Below are positions 1-8,876 of a stretch of 64,000 bases of DNA, piece after piece. Source of the DNA: Streptococcus gallinaceus (lineage in GTDB: Bacteria > Bacillota > Bacilli > Lactobacillales > Streptococcaceae). The notes under the pieces were generated by a model. The model ran no database searches. It was not told the DNA's origin and was given only the letters and a program-made list of their open reading frames with translations. The stretch lies in NCBI RefSeq assembly GCF_024170225.1, contig NZ_JALJXU010000003.1, positions 62,001 to 126,000 on the forward strand, given 5' to 3'. The first letter of the stretch is position 1, and the number at the start of each line of letters is the position of its first letter. The position numbers were made by a program, and so were the translations under genes.

Positions 1-1
1 G

Positions 2-367
2 TCAAATTTTTATTTAACGAAATGGAACAAGAGGCTTCAAAAGTATGAGATTATCAAGCGGAAAAATCATGTATTTGTTCGTGAAGAAAAAGGTTTATTT
101 GAGTATTTTATAGAAAATGGTCAGCTGATAAAGAAAGAGTATCTATATATGCATTTTCAATCACGTCTAATGGAGCTTAAGGTGGATTGTAACAGTTCAG
201 TCTACAAAATTATACCGAATGCTTTTGAACCATTAGAGTATACAGAAGTTAGTCTAGATAATTTCGCGAAAATCAAAAAGAAAAATTGGAACTTACATTA
301 TTTTAGATTACGTTCTAAAAACCTTAAAATAAAACTAGAAAGAAAATTAAAGAAAAAATGGAAGTAG
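2..367 (+). CDS. DUF6625-like capsule protein, C-terminal part
   Basis: The reading frame is open from the first bases of the window to a stop at 365-367, so only the last ~121 residues are seen and the start lies outside. The tail contains YMHFQSRLM, which resembles the 'HFQ-R-M' end of DUF6625 proteins found in polysaccharide loci, where they are annotated as glycosyltransferase-like. The C-terminus is very lysine-rich. It overlaps the next glycosyltransferase by 10 bp, as expected within one capsule operon. The family call rests on a short stretch and the acceptor sugar cannot be deduced. Confidence 0.6.
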   Translation, partial: SNFYLTKWNKRLQKYEIIKRKNHVFVREEKGLFEYFIENGQLIKKEYLYMHFQSRLMELKVDCNSSVYKIIPNAFEPLEYTEVSLDNFAKIKKKNWNLHYFRLRSKNLKIKLERKLKKKWK

Positions 368-1338
368 ATATTAGCGTTATCATCCCCGCTTACAATGCAG
401 AAAAGACAATAGAAAAATGTATCGAAAGTGTATTGGTACAGACTGGATGTAGCTATGAGATGATAATTGTGAATGATGGCTCAACAGATCGAACACCAGA
501 AATTATTGAGCGATATAAGAAACAATACGATAATATTGTATATATTAGTCAAGAGAATAAGGGACCTGCTATAGCTCGAAATGTTGCTCTTGATAAAGTT
601 TCGGGGAAACATATATTATTTCTAGATAGCGATGATTTTCTTACGGTAGATGCCTTTGCCATCTTATCCTCTTATATTGGGAAGGATTTAGTTATTTTAG
701 GATTTCAGCATGTAAAAAATGAAGAGATAGTAAAAAAGTACCGTTTTGATAGGACACAACAGATAAATTTGAGAGATTTATTTGAAGAGTATAGATATTT
801 ATCTTATCTAAATCCAAGTTGCACAAGACTATTCAAAGCTTCCTTAATAAAAAAATATAATATAGAGTTTGTTTCTGAGGATGTAATAGGAGGTAGCTTT
901 GGTGAGGATACTATTTTCAATTACTCTTATTATAAAAATATATTAAACTGTTACGTAGATTCTAGTATTATTTATAATGTAAATTTAACTGAAAATTCAT
1001 TATCCAGAACTTATAAAAAAAATACATTTCAACCGATGTTATATTCATTAAAATTAAGCCAGGAGCTCTCGCTTTCAACTAAAGGGAAATCATTGACCTT
1101 TTTAAAGTTATTAAAAAATTTTGTTCTAAATGAGATTGGAACAGGAGTTAATAGTTTGATCATTATTGCTGAAATTAAAGAGTTTCATCAACAGAGTCAA
1201 AGTTTTCTCGTATCAGATACTAGCCTATATAATCGCTTATTGGTATTTTTTTTAAATAGAAGGTTTTATTTTATGAGCTATTTTGTTTTAAAAATAGCTT
1301 TTTGGAGATTAAAAAATATGAGGTCAAAAAGTGCATAA
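358..1338 (+). CDS. GT2 family capsule glycosyltransferase
   Basis: A 326-residue GT-A fold glycosyltransferase that should add one sugar to the lipid-linked capsule repeat unit at the inner face of the membrane. The N-terminus shows the GT2 signature: ISVIIPAYNAE, IIVNDGSTDRT and the metal/nucleotide-sugar motif LDSDDF near residue 90. There is no predicted transmembrane segment in the catalytic half, and a hydrophobic, aromatic-rich tail could associate with the membrane. The start overlaps the preceding gene and the end overlaps the next GT2 gene by 8 bp. Base composition is AT-rich like the rest of the capsule locus. The sugar specificity is unknown. Confidence 0.9.
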   Translation: MEVDISVIIPAYNAEKTIEKCIESVLVQTGCSYEMIIVNDGSTDRTPEIIERYKKQYDNIVYISQENKGPAIARNVALDKVSGKHILFLDSDDFLTVDAFAILSSYIGKDLVILGFQHVKNEEIVKKYRFDRTQQINLRDLFEEYRYLSYLNPSCTRLFKASLIKKYNIEFVSEDVIGGSFGEDTIFNYSYYKNILNCYVDSSIIYNVNLTENSLSRTYKKNTFQPMLYSLKLSQELSLSTKGKSLTFLKLLKNFVLNEIGTGVNSLIIIAEIKEFHQQSQSFLVSDTSLYNRLLVFFLNRRFYFMSYFVLKIAFWRLKNMRSKSA

Positions 1339-2290
1339 AATTTCGATTGTTGTTCCTGTATACAATGTCGAGGAATATCTATCAACTTGCATAGAGAGCA
1401 TTCTTTGTCAAAACTATCAGTATTTAGAAATTATATTGGTTAATGATGGCTCAACAGATTCTTCGGGGAAGATTTGTGAAAGGTATCAGAAAATAGATGA
1501 GAGAATAAAGGTACTTCATAAGCAAAATGGAGGTCTATCGGATGCTCGGAATAAGGGAACAGAAATTGCTAGCGGAGACTATATCACATACGTGGATTCA
1601 GATGATTTTATAGCTGAGAACTATATTGAAGAATTATATAATATTTTGTTAAAAAAAGAGGCTGATATAGCAGTTTGTTCTTATATTGATTATAGAGAGG
1701 GGGAAACTTGCGAAGAGAAGAGTCTGTTGAAAAATTGGACAATATCTTTGTATAGTTCTGCTGATATCATTCAATTAATGTATGACTTTAATCGATTTAA
1801 ATCAAGCTTAACAACAGCGTGGGGGCTATTACTTCCTAGCAAGGTTGCTAAAAAAGTCACGTTTCCAAAGGGAAAATTGCATGAAGATGAATTTACGACC
1901 TACAAGTATTATCTTGAAGTGGAGAAAGTTGCGGTAACAAATCAGCCGCTGTATTTTTATCGCTATCGAAAAGATTCGATTATGAATAAGGAATTTAATT
2001 GTAAGAGATTAGATGCTATAGAAGCATTGGAAGAGCGTTTAAGTATTATTGAGCAAAAAGGCATTGATATTTACAAAACGGTTTGTGCCTATCTCTATTT
2101 GTTATTATTGTATAAGTATCAATTGGAAAAAAGCAATATTGTCTATCAAGATGATTTAACTAGTAAATTTAAGGCCTATTTTAAAAAATATAGAAATATT
2201 TTGTCGTTGAAAGATAGAGTCCGCTTTTTTGTAATAAAATTGCTTGGGAGTTATTTTTTCGAAATCAAAAGGATTGTTGGACGTATTTGA
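1331..2290 (+). CDS. GT2 family capsule glycosyltransferase
   Basis: A second GT2 enzyme, 319 residues from a GTG start overlapping the upstream gene. Seen motifs are ISIVVPVYNVEEYL, ILVNDGSTDSSG and VDSDDF, the canonical nucleotide-sugar and metal sites. In sialylated S. suis capsules such transferases add the galactose or N-acetylglucosamine residues of the side chain before sialylation, so a role just before the sialyltransferase that follows is plausible but inferred. The GT2 core occupies roughly residues 1-220 and the remainder is a basic, aromatic C-terminal region of unknown function. Confidence 0.9.
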   Translation: MHKISIVVPVYNVEEYLSTCIESILCQNYQYLEIILVNDGSTDSSGKICERYQKIDERIKVLHKQNGGLSDARNKGTEIASGDYITYVDSDDFIAENYIEELYNILLKKEADIAVCSYIDYREGETCEEKSLLKNWTISLYSSADIIQLMYDFNRFKSSLTTAWGLLLPSKVAKKVTFPKGKLHEDEFTTYKYYLEVEKVAVTNQPLYFYRYRKDSIMNKEFNCKRLDAIEALEERLSIIEQKGIDIYKTVCAYLYLLLLYKYQLEKSNIVYQDDLTSKFKAYFKKYRNILSLKDRVRFFVIKLLGSYFFEIKRIVGRI

Positions 2291-2298
2291 GAAATAAA

Positions 2299-3207
2299 AT
2301 GAAAAAAATATATATATGCCACACAGTTTATCATTTGTTAATTGCTCTTTGTAAACTTGATTTAAATGAAAAAAACATGGTTATTTTATTTAATAAAATC
2401 CCTAAACGAGAAGAAATTGCGCAAATATTAAGAGAGCACAAGCTAGAAGTTCAAATATATTCTGAGTCAGAAAAAAAATATATAGGTTTTCCTGCTGCTG
2501 ACGAGGAGAGTCTTTTCTTATTTAATGATTGGACGAATATAGGGGATTTTTTTAGAAAAAATAAAATGGAATATCATTTGATTGAGGATGGATATAACTA
2601 TTTTTCTGTAAATGTTTACAAAAAAAGGACACGATTTCTTATTAGAGCTTACTACACATTATTTAAAAAAGATGAACGTCCCTTAGGTTATTCGCGATTT
2701 TGTAAGTCTATTGAGGTTAATTCTTTAGCAGTTATTCCTTGGGATAGTCGTTGGAAGAAGTTTGTCAGTGTTTCAAGAACAGAACTTTTTGAGAAAATTC
2801 CATCAAAAAATCGTCAATTGATATTTACATTATTTCATGTAGAGGAATTTCATATTAAAAGTCAATCGGTCTTGGTCTTGACACAACCACTAGTGGCTGA
2901 TAGATGGTATAAGACAGCTACTGAAAGTTTTCAGACTCTAGATGAACAATTTGACTATTATCAAAAAATTATCGAAAAATATCGTATGTTAGGCTATACT
3001 GTTTATCTGAAAATACACCCTCGTGATAAAGTAGACTATAGTTCGCTCAATGTTACACTGCTACCCCAAAATATACCAATGGAACTTTTAGATATGGTAT
3101 GCGACCAAAAATTTAGTATAGGTGTTACTCATTCATCAACTGCTCTGGATTTTTTAAATTGTGTAGAGGAAAAAATTACTTTATTCGATCTGAAAGGGAT
3201 GAAATGA
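2299..3207 (+). CDS. GT52-type capsule sialyltransferase
   Basis: About 302 residues from the ATG at 2299; a TTG four codons upstream overlaps the previous stop and is less likely. The start KKIYICHTVYHLLIAL is typical of glycosyltransferase family 52 and capsular sialyltransferases (Cps2N-like in S. suis). Later motifs LKIHPRD and the HSS in THSSTALD match the CMP-sialic-acid binding region of that family. It would transfer sialic acid from CMP-Neu5Ac to the terminal sugar of the repeat unit. Its position directly before the flippase and neuBCDA genes supports this. The stop codon overlaps the wzx start as ATGA, suggesting translational coupling. Confidence 0.8.
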   Translation: MKKIYICHTVYHLLIALCKLDLNEKNMVILFNKIPKREEIAQILREHKLEVQIYSESEKKYIGFPAADEESLFLFNDWTNIGDFFRKNKMEYHLIEDGYNYFSVNVYKKRTRFLIRAYYTLFKKDERPLGYSRFCKSIEVNSLAVIPWDSRWKKFVSVSRTELFEKIPSKNRQLIFTLFHVEEFHIKSQSVLVLTQPLVADRWYKTATESFQTLDEQFDYYQKIIEKYRMLGYTVYLKIHPRDKVDYSSLNVTLLPQNIPMELLDMVCDQKFSIGVTHSSTALDFLNCVEEKITLFDLKGMK

Positions 3208-4610
3208 ACACAAAAAAACTCATGACCTCAGGTTTCTTATATACACTGGGGAATATATTTGTACAGGCAATTGGATTCATCACTCTTCCTATTTACACTC
3301 GCATTATTTCTCAAGAGGTATTTGGAAAGTTTAGTTTATTCTCTTCCTACATGAGTATCTTTATGTTGGTGATTGGTTTACAGGTTTCTGGTTCCTTAAG
3401 TGCAGCAAAAGTAAAATATGCGAATGAGTATGATCGTTATGCTGTCAGTGCCTTTCATTTTTCGGGTTTATTTGCTTTTAGTTTGCTCTTACTAGCGCTC
3501 TTATTTCGAAAGTTACTGGGAGAGTTATTCGGTTTTTCCGAACAAGTTATTGTTCTCTTAGCTGTCCAAACGTTCAATGGATATTGTTCTGGTTTTTTGG
3601 GAGCATATTTTATCCAAAAACAAGAGAGCGTCGCTAATTTTTTGTTATCTTTTGGTAGTGCAATTGTGAATACTGTAATTTCCATAGGATTGATTACAGT
3701 TATGACAGATGATTTTTTGGCACGCGTTTATGGAGGTGTTATTCCAAGCAGTGTGCTCATGATAATTACAGTCATTTATTTTCAGCGAAAAAAACAACCG
3801 TTTTTTGATAAAAAGTATTTGTCCTTTATGTTGATGATTTCTTTGCCTCTTATTTTTCATCAATTAGGACACTTAGTTTTAAATCAGTTAGATAGAATTA
3901 TGCTTGGTAAGATGCTGTCTATCAAGGAAGTTGCGATTTATAGTTTTGGCTATACAATGGGAATGATTATACAGACTGTTTTAAATAGCATTAATATGGC
4001 GTGGATTCCTTGGTTTTTTGAAGCTAAGAAAAAGAAAGATAAACGTTTACATTACTATGTGTTACGCTATTTGGCTCTTGGGCTATTTTTAACATTAGGT
4101 TATTTAACGATTTTTCCAGATTTAGCTCTGTTGATGGGTGGGGAGAAATACAGTCAAAGTATTGATTTTATAGCGATGATTATTATCAGTTACTTTTTTG
4201 TGTTTCTATATACTTTCCCAGTCAATATTCAATTTTACTATGCGAATACAAGGATGATTCCTATTGGTACGATTGCTGCGGGAGTAGTAAATGCTGTTTT
4301 GAACTACTTTTTCATTCCAAAATTTGGAATTTACGGTGCAGCAGTTGCTACGGTATTATCTTATCTAAGTTTATTGGTTTTTCACCATATCATTTCTAGA
4401 AAAAGATATCAATATGATGAGGTAACTGTCAAGGTGTTCCTTATCTTTTCTCTGATTGCAATTGGTTATGCTTTACTGATGAATCAATTTTCAGACAGTT
4501 TACCAATTCGTTGGTGTTTAGGAATAATGGTTGTGATCGCTTATGGTGTTTATTTTAAAACAGATGTACAAGCGCTTTATCAAGTGATTGTTCGAAAGAA
4601 AAAGGAGTAG
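3204..4610 (+). CDS. Wzx-type capsule repeat-unit flippase
   Basis: A 468-residue polytopic membrane protein with about 12-14 hydrophobic segments and no soluble domain, opening with MNTKKLMTSGFLYTLGN, typical of the MATE-like polysaccharide transporter superfamily. It should flip the undecaprenyl-linked repeat unit across the cytoplasmic membrane for polymerisation outside. The ATG at 3204 overlaps the sialyltransferase stop and has AAAGGGATGAA upstream; an earlier in-frame ATG at 3159 lies deep inside the previous gene and is rejected. It matches the position of cps2O in sialylated S. suis loci. No polymerase (Wzy) is in the window; it should lie upstream. Confidence 0.88.
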   Translation: MNTKKLMTSGFLYTLGNIFVQAIGFITLPIYTRIISQEVFGKFSLFSSYMSIFMLVIGLQVSGSLSAAKVKYANEYDRYAVSAFHFSGLFAFSLLLLALLFRKLLGELFGFSEQVIVLLAVQTFNGYCSGFLGAYFIQKQESVANFLLSFGSAIVNTVISIGLITVMTDDFLARVYGGVIPSSVLMIITVIYFQRKKQPFFDKKYLSFMLMISLPLIFHQLGHLVLNQLDRIMLGKMLSIKEVAIYSFGYTMGMIIQTVLNSINMAWIPWFFEAKKKKDKRLHYYVLRYLALGLFLTLGYLTIFPDLALLMGGEKYSQSIDFIAMIIISYFFVFLYTFPVNIQFYYANTRMIPIGTIAAGVVNAVLNYFFIPKFGIYGAAVATVLSYLSLLVFHHIISRKRYQYDEVTVKVFLIFSLIAIGYALLMNQFSDSLPIRWCLGIMVVIAYGVYFKTDVQALYQVIVRKKKE

Positions 4611-4614
4611 TTAA

Positions 4615-5631
4615 GTGGTTTATATTATTGCAGAAATTGGCTGTAATCATAATGGTGATGTTCAGCTAGCAAAAAAAATGGTCGATGTAGCAGTTGAGTG
4701 TGGTGTTGATGCTGTTAAATTTCAAACGTTTAAGGCAGAAAAGCTGATTTCTAAATTTGCCCCTAAAGCAGAGTATCAGAAAGCAACGACTGGTACAGCA
4801 GATAGTCAGTTAGAGATGACTAAACGACTTGAATTAAGTTTTGACGAGTACTTGGAAATGCGTGATTATGCACTTACAAAGGGAGTTGATACTTTTTCAA
4901 CACCTTTTGATGATGAGTCGCTGGACTTTTTGATTTCAACAGATATGCCTGTTTACAAGATTCCTTCGGGGGAAATTACCAATTTACCATATCTCGAAAA
5001 AATTGGGAAGCAGCAAAAAAAGGTTATTTTATCAACGGGTATGGCAGTGATGGAAGAAATTCATCAAGCGGTGGACATTCTTCGACAAAATGGGACTACT
5101 GATATTTCTATTTTGCACTGTACAACAGAATATCCGACCCCATATCCATCTTTAAACCTAAATGTCATTCATACATTAAAAGAAGAATTCCCAGAATTGA
5201 CGATTGGTTATTCTGATCACTCTATTGGTTCAGAAGTTCCTATTGCGGTAGCAGCAATGGGTGCAGAAGTCATTGAGAAGCATTTTACATTGGATACTGA
5301 AATGGAAGGACCGGATCATAAAGCAAGTGCGACTCCAGAAATTTTAGAAACTTTGGTAAAAGGGGTTAGAATTATCGAACAATCCTTAGGGCGTTTTGAA
5401 AAAATTCCAGATCCGGTCGAAGAAAAAAATAAAATTGTAGCTCGAAAATCTGTTGTAGCCTTACGACCAATTAAAAAAGGTGAAATCTTCTCAGAAGAAA
5501 ATATTACCGTAAAACGACCAGGAAATGGTATTTCACCTATGTCATGGTATGAAGTTTTAGGTAAAGAAGCACAGGAAAACTTTGAAGAAGATGAAGTCAT
5601 CCGCGATTCTCGCTTTGAAAATCAGTTGTAG
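4615..5631 (+). CDS. neuB: N-acetylneuraminate synthase NeuB
   Basis: This 338-residue enzyme condenses ManNAc with phosphoenolpyruvate to form N-acetylneuraminic acid in the cytoplasm. The TIM-barrel N-terminal domain shows IAEIGCNHNGD, AVKFQTF and IPSGEITN, and later YSDHSIG and EKHFTLD. The C-terminal SAF/antifreeze-like domain begins around residue 285 (KSVVALRPIKKGE). The GTG start lies four bases after the wzx stop. Length and motifs fit the family exactly. It is the first of four consecutive sialic-acid genes. Confidence 0.97.
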   Translation: MVYIIAEIGCNHNGDVQLAKKMVDVAVECGVDAVKFQTFKAEKLISKFAPKAEYQKATTGTADSQLEMTKRLELSFDEYLEMRDYALTKGVDTFSTPFDDESLDFLISTDMPVYKIPSGEITNLPYLEKIGKQQKKVILSTGMAVMEEIHQAVDILRQNGTTDISILHCTTEYPTPYPSLNLNVIHTLKEEFPELTIGYSDHSIGSEVPIAVAAMGAEVIEKHFTLDTEMEGPDHKASATPEILETLVKGVRIIEQSLGRFEKIPDPVEEKNKIVARKSVVALRPIKKGEIFSEENITVKRPGNGISPMSWYEVLGKEAQENFEEDEVIRDSRFENQL

Positions 5632-5689
5632 CTAAAATATTCTTTTTTACTGAGTTGAGAAACAATTTTGGAAATATATAGGATTTAAT

Positions 5690-6838
5690 ATGAAAAAAAT
5701 TTGTCTGGTTACAGGTTCTCGTGCTGAGTATGGTATTATGAAACCGTTAATTCAAAAACTATTTGACGATGAAGAAATTATTCCGGATATTGTTGTTACC
5801 GCAATGCATATGGAAGAGAAATACGGCAATACTTATCGTCAAATTGAAAGTGATGGTTTTCCAATTGCCTATAAAATTCCATTGAACTTAAGAGATACTC
5901 AGAAAGAAACTGTTTCAAAAAGTATGGCAAGATTGCAACTGGGTTTGACCGATATTTTCCAAGAAAATGAGTATGATTTAGTAGTCATTTTGGGAGATCG
6001 CTATGAAATGTTACCAGTTGTAAATGTTGCTCTTATTTATAACGTGCCGGTTTGTCATTTGCATGGAGGCGAAACGTCACTTGGTAATTTTGATGAATAT
6101 ATTCGCCATGCGATTACCAAGATGAGTCACTTGCATCTTGTTGCAGCTGAAATGTTTCGTCATCGTGTAATCCAGATGGGAGAACAGCCTCGATTTGTGA
6201 TAAATACGGGCTCATTAGGCGTCGAAAATGCTTTATCAATTCCCTCTTTGTCAAAAATAGAATTAGAGGAGCAATTAGCTGTTAAGTTGGAAGAATCATA
6301 TGTGGTTGTATTATATCATCCCGTAACTTTTGAAGAAGGCCTATCAGCTGGAGACCAAATGGCAATTGTATTGGAGGCATTAAGTCGATTTGGGCAACAA
6401 TGTATTTTTATTGGTTCAAACTCCGATACTGGTTCTGATGAAATCTCCACGGCAATTGCTTCTTACCTTAGGAAACATCCAAATTGTCATAGTTTTACCT
6501 CATTGTCAACACAGCAGTATCATTCACTCATACGTCATTCAAATGGTTTAGTGGGGAATTCATCATCTGGTTTAATTGAAGTTCCGTCTTTAAATAGAGC
6601 TACTTTAAATATAGGTGATAGACAAAAAGGTAGATTGAGTGGTAGAAGTGTTTTAAATGTTTCTGTAGATAGCGATGAAATTTATACTGGATTAAAATCC
6701 TTGGAAAAGGTAACAGATTTTTCAAATCCATATTATCAGGAAGATGCCTCTCAGAAAGCGTATCGAGCTATTAAACAGTATCTTAATGAAACTCCTTCTA
6801 TTTCACAACCTTTTTATGATTTAAACGTGGAGGGTTAA
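5690..6838 (+). CDS. neuC: UDP-GlcNAc 2-epimerase (hydrolysing) NeuC
   Basis: A 382-residue enzyme of the WecB/NeuC epimerase family that converts UDP-GlcNAc to ManNAc plus UDP, feeding NeuB. The start KKICLVTGSRAEYGIMKPL is the characteristic NeuC N-terminus. Further motifs are LGDRYEM, HLHGGE and GNSSSGLIEVPSL, which line the UDP-sugar site between the two Rossmann-like domains. A 58-bp gap separates it from neuB, and it nearly abuts neuD. Confidence 0.97.
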   Translation: MKKICLVTGSRAEYGIMKPLIQKLFDDEEIIPDIVVTAMHMEEKYGNTYRQIESDGFPIAYKIPLNLRDTQKETVSKSMARLQLGLTDIFQENEYDLVVILGDRYEMLPVVNVALIYNVPVCHLHGGETSLGNFDEYIRHAITKMSHLHLVAAEMFRHRVIQMGEQPRFVINTGSLGVENALSIPSLSKIELEEQLAVKLEESYVVVLYHPVTFEEGLSAGDQMAIVLEALSRFGQQCIFIGSNSDTGSDEISTAIASYLRKHPNCHSFTSLSTQQYHSLIRHSNGLVGNSSSGLIEVPSLNRATLNIGDRQKGRLSGRSVLNVSVDSDEIYTGLKSLEKVTDFSNPYYQEDASQKAYRAIKQYLNETPSISQPFYDLNVEG

Positions 6839-6839
6839 T

Positions 6840-7469
6840 GTGAAAAAAAAATTGGCATTTTTAGGGGCTGGTAGTCATGCAGATGCGATTGTTCCTGTTA
6901 TTGATAGATTAAGCTATGACTTTATTGGTTTTTTTGATGATAAAGATATTAAGGAACATGATGGCTACCCTATTTTAGGTCATCTGTACGATGTTTTGAA
7001 GTTTTTAGAGAATGGAACAATTGATGCTGTTTTTATTACAATTGGGGATAATGCTAAAAGACGTGAATTGTTTGATTACGTTGCAAAGGATTATTATGAT
7101 GCCATCATTAATATTATCAGCCCAAATGCTTTAGTACTAACTCCTGAAAGTATTTGTGGTAGAGGGATATTTATTGGATTTGGTGCTTTTATTGGCTCAA
7201 AAGTTCAATTATTTGACAACAATGTCGTGAATACTGGTGCCTTGATTGAACATCATACAATTGTGAAATCTCACTGTAATATTGCGCCCAATGCGACAAT
7301 AAATGGACTTTGTAAAATAGAAGAAGAAGTTTATATTGGTAGTGCGAGTGTCATTATTCAAACCTTAAGTATTGCTTCACAAACAACAATTGGTGCTGGT
7401 GCAGTGATTGTAAAAGACATTATAGAAAGCGGGACTTATGTTGGAGTTCCAGCGAAAAAAATTAAGTAG
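6840..7469 (+). CDS. neuD: Sialic acid O-acetyltransferase NeuD
   Basis: The N-terminal part (KKKLAFLGAGSHADAI) is a PglD-type nucleotide-binding domain. From about residue 85 the sequence becomes a left-handed beta-helix of hexapeptide repeats (NVVNTGALIEHHTIV, IGAGAVIVKDI), the acyltransferase fold. The NeuD family O-acetylates capsular sialic acid in group B streptococcus; the same role is inferred here. The 209-residue protein starts with a GTG just after the neuC stop. Position between neuC and neuA is the conserved order. Confidence 0.93.
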   Translation: MKKKLAFLGAGSHADAIVPVIDRLSYDFIGFFDDKDIKEHDGYPILGHLYDVLKFLENGTIDAVFITIGDNAKRRELFDYVAKDYYDAIINIISPNALVLTPESICGRGIFIGFGAFIGSKVQLFDNNVVNTGALIEHHTIVKSHCNIAPNATINGLCKIEEEVYIGSASVIIQTLSIASQTTIGAGAVIVKDIIESGTYVGVPAKKIK

Positions 7470-7479
7470 AGGTCAAACA

Positions 7480-8709
7480 ATGAAACCAATTTGTATTATT
7501 CCTGCACGTTCTGGCTCAAAAGGTTTACCTGATAAAAACATGCTTTTTTTAGCTGGAAAACCAATGATTTTTCATACAATTGATGCAGCTATTGAAACAG
7601 GATTATTTGAAAAAGAAGACATTTTTGTTAGCACTGATTCAGACTTATATCGAGATATTTGTTTAGAGCGTGGGATCTCTGTTGTAATGAGAAAACCGGA
7701 ATTATCATCGGATACAGCTACTTCATATGATATGATGGAAGACTTTTTAGCTGATTATGAGGATGATCAAGTCTTCGTTTTATTACAGGTGACATCGCCA
7801 TTAAGAAAGGCATGGCATATTGAGGAAGCAGTAGATTACTATACATCTCATGATGTCGATAATGTAGTGAGTTTTTCAGAAGTTGAAAAGCATCCACGTT
7901 TGTTTTCAACTTTATCAGAAGAAGGCTTTGCTCAAGATATGGTAGGTGCTGATAGAGGATATCGGAGACAAGATTTACAACCCCTATATTATCCAAATGG
8001 TGCTATCTATATTTCGGATAAGCAAACGTATTTAAAAAATAAAAGTTTTTTCACTCCCAAAACCTATGCATATAAGATGGCGAAAGAGTACTCTTTAGAT
8101 GTTGATACGAGAGATGACTTTATTCATGTGATTGGGCATATTTTCTTTGATTATGATCGTAGAGAGCAGGAAAATAAGGAACTTTATCGACAGGGATTTA
8201 AGAAAAAAATGGATAGTAAGGCGAATCGCCTTATTCTAGGAGACTCAAGAACAGTAAATATTGACTTAGAAGGCTTTGCGAATTACTCTCAAGGTGGTTT
8301 GACACTCTCTACCCTTTTAGAAAATATTGATATCATTTTAACTGATCATGTAAAAGAAGTCTTTTTATCTATTGGTGTGAATGACTTCATTACAAATCAT
8401 TCTATCGAATCAATATGTAAAAATTTTGAGAAATTCTACAATATTCTTGTTGAAAAAGAAATAAAATTAAGTATGACAACAGTTGCTTATACGCTTTTTC
8501 GAGAAACGGTTAAAAACAGTGAAGTGCACCAGCTGAATAATTGGCTAAATAGCTACTGTCATAAAAATAATATTGCTTTGTTTGACATCAATGAATACGT
8601 TGCATATAATGATAGGTTAGATTATCAAAAAACAACAGATGGATTACATTTTAAAGATGAAGTTACACAACAATTACAGATAAAATACCAAGAATTTTTA
8701 GCTGAATAG
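7480..8709 (+). CDS. neuA: CMP-sialic acid synthetase NeuA with fused SGNH esterase
   Basis: Residues 1-220 form a CMP-Neu5Ac synthetase (IPARSGSKGLPDKN, LLQVTSPLR, YYPNGAIYI), which activates sialic acid with CTP. The last ~180 residues are an SGNH/GDSL hydrolase: LILGDSRT supplies the nucleophile serine, GVND the oxyanion asparagine, and DGLHF the Asp-His pair. This fusion matches the streptococcal NeuA that removes O-acetyl groups and so balances NeuD. The ATG at 7480 gives 409 residues; an earlier in-frame ATG at 7438 lies inside neuD and is rejected. It is the last recognisable capsule gene. Confidence 0.95.
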   Translation: MKPICIIPARSGSKGLPDKNMLFLAGKPMIFHTIDAAIETGLFEKEDIFVSTDSDLYRDICLERGISVVMRKPELSSDTATSYDMMEDFLADYEDDQVFVLLQVTSPLRKAWHIEEAVDYYTSHDVDNVVSFSEVEKHPRLFSTLSEEGFAQDMVGADRGYRRQDLQPLYYPNGAIYISDKQTYLKNKSFFTPKTYAYKMAKEYSLDVDTRDDFIHVIGHIFFDYDRREQENKELYRQGFKKKMDSKANRLILGDSRTVNIDLEGFANYSQGGLTLSTLLENIDIILTDHVKEVFLSIGVNDFITNHSIESICKNFEKFYNILVEKEIKLSMTTVAYTLFRETVKNSEVHQLNNWLNSYCHKNNIALFDINEYVAYNDRLDYQKTTDGLHFKDEVTQQLQIKYQEFLAE

Positions 8710-8818
8710 AATAAATAATGGAAATTAGTTGTTTAAAAGAGACTAAATTTATATTTTTTCAAACAGTATGTTCGCTATTTCCGAATTTTTATGAAAAATT
8801 TTGATAAATTATGCCCAG

Positions 8819-8863
8819 TTTTTCAAATTTTAGTGTATGATATTACTATAAAAATTTGAAAAA
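8819..8863. repeat. 13-bp inverted repeat over the promoter/RBS of the holin-like gene
   Basis: The arms at 8819-8831 and 8851-8863 are perfectly complementary (TTTTTCAAATTTT and its reverse complement) with a 19-nt spacer containing TATGAT at 8836-8841. The right arm runs into the AAAAGGAG ribosome-binding site of the next gene. This could be a repressor operator or, if transcription starts upstream, an RNA hairpin that masks the ribosome-binding site. No convincing -35 box was found. Confidence 0.5.
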
Positions 8864-8876
8864 AGGAGAATGTATC

